This document shows positions 40,553 through 43,177 of a DNA stretch of 43,177 bases, piece by piece. Origin of the DNA: Streptomyces sp. MspMP-M5 (lineage in GTDB: Bacteria > Actinomycetota > Actinomycetes > Streptomycetales > Streptomycetaceae); NCBI RefSeq assembly GCF_000373585.1, contig NZ_KB891920.1, forward strand, positions 1 through 43,177, in the 5' to 3' direction. Position numbers and translations under genes: made by a program. The notes beneath the pieces are model-generated. The model saw only the letters and a program-made list of their open reading frames with translations, searched no databases and had not been told where the DNA came from. The stretch's first letter is position 1; each line of letters begins with the position of its first letter.

Positions 40553-42472
40553 ATGGCGAAACGCAATAGGCGAGGCGGCCAGCGGGCGCAGGGCAACCGG
40601 AGCAGACACGGGTCGGGCACCGCCCGAAGACTCGGCTACCTCGTCGTACACGGCGTGGGAAACCAGCACCGCAAGGCTGGGACGGACCGATCCGTCCTGC
40701 GCCACATGGGCAAGTCCATGGTCGACCCGATAGCCCAGGCGTACGGGAGGTCTGCTGTCGACTGGCAGGAGACCCCTGAGCGCCCGGAGGCGACCGCGGA
40801 CGCCCCCTACGGTGAGCCCGCCTACGCCGTCGCCCGGATACGTATCCCTGAGCGGCCGACGGCCAAGGTGACAATCGCCGAAGCTGTGTGGTCGGACTGC
40901 TTCAGGCGGCCACCGTGGTGGCTGCGCTGGCTCCTCACGCTGAGGTACATGGGGCGCAGTCTGCCGACGGCACTCATGCTGATCGGTCCGGACCGGCGGG
41001 ACCGCGCGTTCTGGCTGGGTGACGGGTCGCCGGAGGAAAGGCCGTTCCTCAACACACTACGCGGGGGGCTCAGCCTGCGGGCATACTTCACCAGTCCCGA
41101 GGTACGTCAGATGATGCGCATCGGGTGGCGGCTGCTCACGCTCGCTGTGTTGTTCTCCGCGCTGGTGGGACTGGCTACGACACACCCGTGGGCGGCAGCC
41201 GTCATCGCCGCCGTTGTCATCGGGGTGCTGTGCACCCGGCTTAACGTCGCCGACCACGTGATCACCGCTGCTGCCCGGGACACCGAACGTGAGGCCCTTC
41301 TCGGCTACTTGGAGCACCGGCTGCGGTGGCTGGAGCGGCGCTGCGACGACATCGTCATCATCGCCCACTCACAGGGCGGATACCTCGCCCACCAGCTCCT
41401 GGCCCGTGACAACGGGCGTAACCAGGCCAAGGTCATTCGCTTCGTCGGAGTGGGATCGGGGCTCAAGCCCATCTCGATCCTGCGCCAGACCCAGCGTCCC
41501 GCGGTGCTGCTGGTGTCATGGCTGCTTCCCGCCGCCTCACTTTGCTTCAGCTGGGGCCTGTTGCCGCTGTTCTCCGACGCGTCAGTCATGGCGGGGGTGA
41601 TGAAGGCCATGGCCGGCACCACCATGCTCCTGGCGATGCCCCTCATCACCCTGACTCCCGAACGGACCTCCGCGCAGCTCAACCACGCCCTGGACGCCAT
41701 CCGACCACAAGCGCTCAGCGACTACCTCCCGATTGACATCACAGGCATGGACGGCACGCGATGGGGGTTGGTTGCTGTCGGCGCACTCATTACTGCCGGC
41801 TGCGCGCCGCTGGTACGGCGCTTCATCAGGCCCGTGATCCAGGACTCTCTCAATCTCCCAAAGGGCACTTCGGCCCGTGAGCTTGAGTGGCGGGAACACA
41901 GCAGCCAGCACGACATGGTGGGCCGTATGCTCCTGCCTCCTCTCCCCGATCAGGTCGAGCAGGAAGCCACACCCGTCCTTGGACATCCGCTGCGGGACCA
42001 CACTCTCTACTTCTCGCCTGATGGCATGTTGGTGCGGCAGCTGGCCGGAGATGTGTTGTCCGACCTGGAGACCAAGACGAAATCGTTCGGAGCTGCGGAG
42101 TGGCAGGGCAAGGTAGCCCGCTACACACAGGCGCTGCGCAAGCAGCACGATCGCCGGCGGATGTTTCACGGTCTGATAACCCTGGCCGTGGCCTTCGCCG
42201 TCCTGGTCCCCCAGCTTGCGCTGGGCGCCTCGCTTCCTGGCGCGGTCGTCCGCATGTGGTTGCCGCTCGGATTGGTCGCCCTCTTCTTGAGCTACATCTT
42301 CACCAGACGAGGCCGTAAGAGCCTGCGCAAGATGGTCGCCGCGCTGGATACCGAGCTGAGCGGCGGGCCTCCTCACGAACCGCTGCTCGCCATCGTCCCG
42401 CCGACCCGTAGGCCCGTCATTGTCATCTCACTGCTGCTCGGATCGCTGTTCGCGGCCTACGGTGCAGTCTGA
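40553..42472 (+). CDS. Membrane-embedded alpha/beta hydrolase
   Basis: 639 aa from ATG 40553, with GAGGG 7 nt upstream. A basic N-terminus is followed by LGYLVVHGVGNQHRKAG, an oxyanion-type HGxGN loop, then two membrane segments (~194-235), and the nucleophile elbow IIAHSQGGYLAHQLL (Ser ~273). More membrane segments follow (LLVSWLLPAASLCFSWGLLP, GLVAVGALITAGCAPLV, a C-terminal pair and a last one). The hydrolase core sits between membrane segments. Lipid or ester substrates are plausible; the target is unknown. Followed after 6 bp by a small membrane protein. Confidence 0.75.
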   Translation: MAKRNRRGGQRAQGNRSRHGSGTARRLGYLVVHGVGNQHRKAGTDRSVLRHMGKSMVDPIAQAYGRSAVDWQETPERPEATADAPYGEPAYAVARIRIPERPTAKVTIAEAVWSDCFRRPPWWLRWLLTLRYMGRSLPTALMLIGPDRRDRAFWLGDGSPEERPFLNTLRGGLSLRAYFTSPEVRQMMRIGWRLLTLAVLFSALVGLATTHPWAAAVIAAVVIGVLCTRLNVADHVITAAARDTEREALLGYLEHRLRWLERRCDDIVIIAHSQGGYLAHQLLARDNGRNQAKVIRFVGVGSGLKPISILRQTQRPAVLLVSWLLPAASLCFSWGLLPLFSDASVMAGVMKAMAGTTMLLAMPLITLTPERTSAQLNHALDAIRPQALSDYLPIDITGMDGTRWGLVAVGALITAGCAPLVRRFIRPVIQDSLNLPKGTSARELEWREHSSQHDMVGRMLLPPLPDQVEQEATPVLGHPLRDHTLYFSPDGMLVRQLAGDVLSDLETKTKSFGAAEWQGKVARYTQALRKQHDRRRMFHGLITLAVAFAVLVPQLALGASLPGAVVRMWLPLGLVALFLSYIFTRRGRKSLRKMVAALDTELSGGPPHEPLLAIVPPTRRPVIVISLLLGSLFAAYGAV

Positions 42473-42478
42473 CTGACT

Positions 42479-42793
42479 ATGATTCAACGCCTCTTCCCGC
42501 ACTGGCAGCTGGTCCATCCTGGGGCCGGGCTGATCGCGGGCGTGCTTCTCGTGATCTTGGCCGCAGCCACCGCATCCGGATACCGCATCAAACGCCGTTG
42601 GGCGCTAGGCGCGGTCGTCCTGGTTGCGATTTCTCCGCTCACCGCCCAAGTGCCGCACCCAGCTGGCGTCCCCACCTGGGCCGCCGCACCGGGGCTGCCC
42701 TCCGCCACGCTTATTGCGGTACTGGTGGGCATCGCCGTGATCGCGTTGACCCGTGCTGTTCCGGTGCCCCTGCCGGCACCGGAACAGCAGTGA
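42479..42793 (+). CDS. Small membrane protein, 104 aa
   Basis: ATG 42479, 6 bp after the hydrolase stop. Three hydrophobic segments (AGLIAGVLLVILAAATASG, ALGAVVLVAISPLTA, SATLIAVLVGIAVIALT) and a Pro-rich end. Co-transcribed with the membrane hydrolase and perhaps its partner or immunity protein. No family recognised. Confidence 0.6.
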   Translation: MIQRLFPHWQLVHPGAGLIAGVLLVILAAATASGYRIKRRWALGAVVLVAISPLTAQVPHPAGVPTWAAAPGLPSATLIAVLVGIAVIALTRAVPVPLPAPEQQ

Positions 42794-42873
42794 CGTGACC
42801 AAGGCATGCCGACCGGCAAGGCCCGGATAGGGTCCGCCTGAGTAACTTCACGTATTGGTGGGGGGAGTAGCAG

Positions 42874-42900
42874 ATGAAAAGCGCGACGGAGTACGACTAG
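42874..42900 (+). pseudogene. Start of a gene cut by IS630 after 8 codons
   Basis: ATG 42874 follows GGGGGAGTAGCAG, a strong site, and encodes MKSATEYD before TAG. The TA within that stop (42898-42899) is where the IS630 element begins, so the stop is probably made by the insertion and the original gene continued beyond it. Confidence 0.5.
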
Positions 42901-43177
42901 TGCTTAATTCCTCAAGTTGCGGGCATAAGAGGTGTGTTGGGATCGCGTAGGGGGTGGATGTGCCGGCGTTGTTGTGGGCTCGGGAGGCTTTGGGGACTGA
43001 CGAGCAGAGGGCGATCGACAAACTTGCGGGAGCGCGGAAGGCGCCGGCTGATCTGGTGATGCGGGCGCGAATCGTGAATCTGAGTTGGGCGGGTATGCGG
43101 GTATCGGCGATCGCGGCTGAGCTGGGGTGCGGTCGCAAGGCGGTGCGGTGGTGGTTGCACCGGTTCAACGCGCTGGG
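42898..43177 (+). mobile_element. IS630-type element, left part (runs off window)
   Basis: Begins at a TA after the truncated gene, with end sequence GTGCTTAATTCCTCAAGTTG, and contains the start of a transposase gene. Different in sequence from the copies at 19.2 and 22.5 kb. Confidence 0.6.
42960..43177 (+). CDS. IS630-family transposase, N-terminal part (partial)
   Basis: GTG 42960 after GTAGGGG; an in-frame GTG at 42954 is possible. The visible 72 residues carry VMRARIVNLSWAGMRVSAIA and ELGCGRKAVRWWLHRFNALG, the N-terminal HTH of IS630 transposases. The gene leaves the window before its DDE domain. Confidence 0.8.
   Translation, partial: MPALLWAREALGTDEQRAIDKLAGARKAPADLVMRARIVNLSWAGMRVSAIAAELGCGRKAVRWWLHRFNAL

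Overview
This is a high-GC actinomycete window, almost certainly Streptomyces. The codons are strongly GC3-biased, GTG starts are frequent, AGGAGG-type ribosome binding sites recur, and families typical of streptomycetes are present (a Tad pilus operon with a LysM-BTAD protein, XRE-TPR regulator with a DUF6415-like neighbour, type VII secretion with mycosins, IS630/IS5/IS110 remnants). I saw no rRNA, tRNA or CRISPR array.

Layout: 1-132 is the end of a rightward gene with a PGAA tandem repeat. 476-10986 is one tightly packed leftward block. Read 5'->3' on the minus strand it holds a lipoprotein, a secreted protein, an SAF/CpaB-like protein, a CpaE/TadZ-like protein, the CpaF/TadA ATPase, TadB, TadC, a Flp-like pilin, two TadE-like pseudopilins, a TadG-like protein and a LysM-BTAD membrane regulator. 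This is a Tad-type pilus locus without a prepilin peptidase in the window. 11.2-15.8 kb is a mixed regulatory stretch: an HATPase with a coupled 52-aa ORF, a secreted protein, a DUF6415-like gene divergent from an XRE-TPR regulator, and a HAD hydrolase. 16.2-36.7 kb is type VII secretion. It holds a candidate effector operon (helical partner, DUF1023 alpha/beta hydrolase, lipoprotein), two WXG100 proteins, a long Pro/Gly-rich WXG protein, a helical secretion-associated protein, two mycosins, EccB, EccD, and EccC divergent from them; EccE and EccA are absent. This block is split at 19.2-22.9 kb by an HxlR regulator and an MFS exporter lying between a full IS630 copy and an inverted IS630 fragment.

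36.7-43.2 kb is accessory DNA. It includes a low-GC two-gene operon whose products share a short Gln/Asn-rich N-terminal motif (37701-38607), an IS5-family transposase interrupted by an IS110 remnant, a sigma-like protein with a coupled 50-aa ORF divergent from a large membrane alpha/beta hydrolase and a small membrane protein, and an IS630 element running off the right edge that has cut a gene after eight codons.

The strongest candidate for an undescribed system is the 37701-38607 pair. It resembles the paired-motif logic of amyloid-type signalling proteins, but that is inference from two short aligned motifs. Second-tier points are the topology of the LysM-BTAD protein (wall-binding domain outside, DNA-binding domain inside) and the type VII effector operon behind a 16-bp palindrome.
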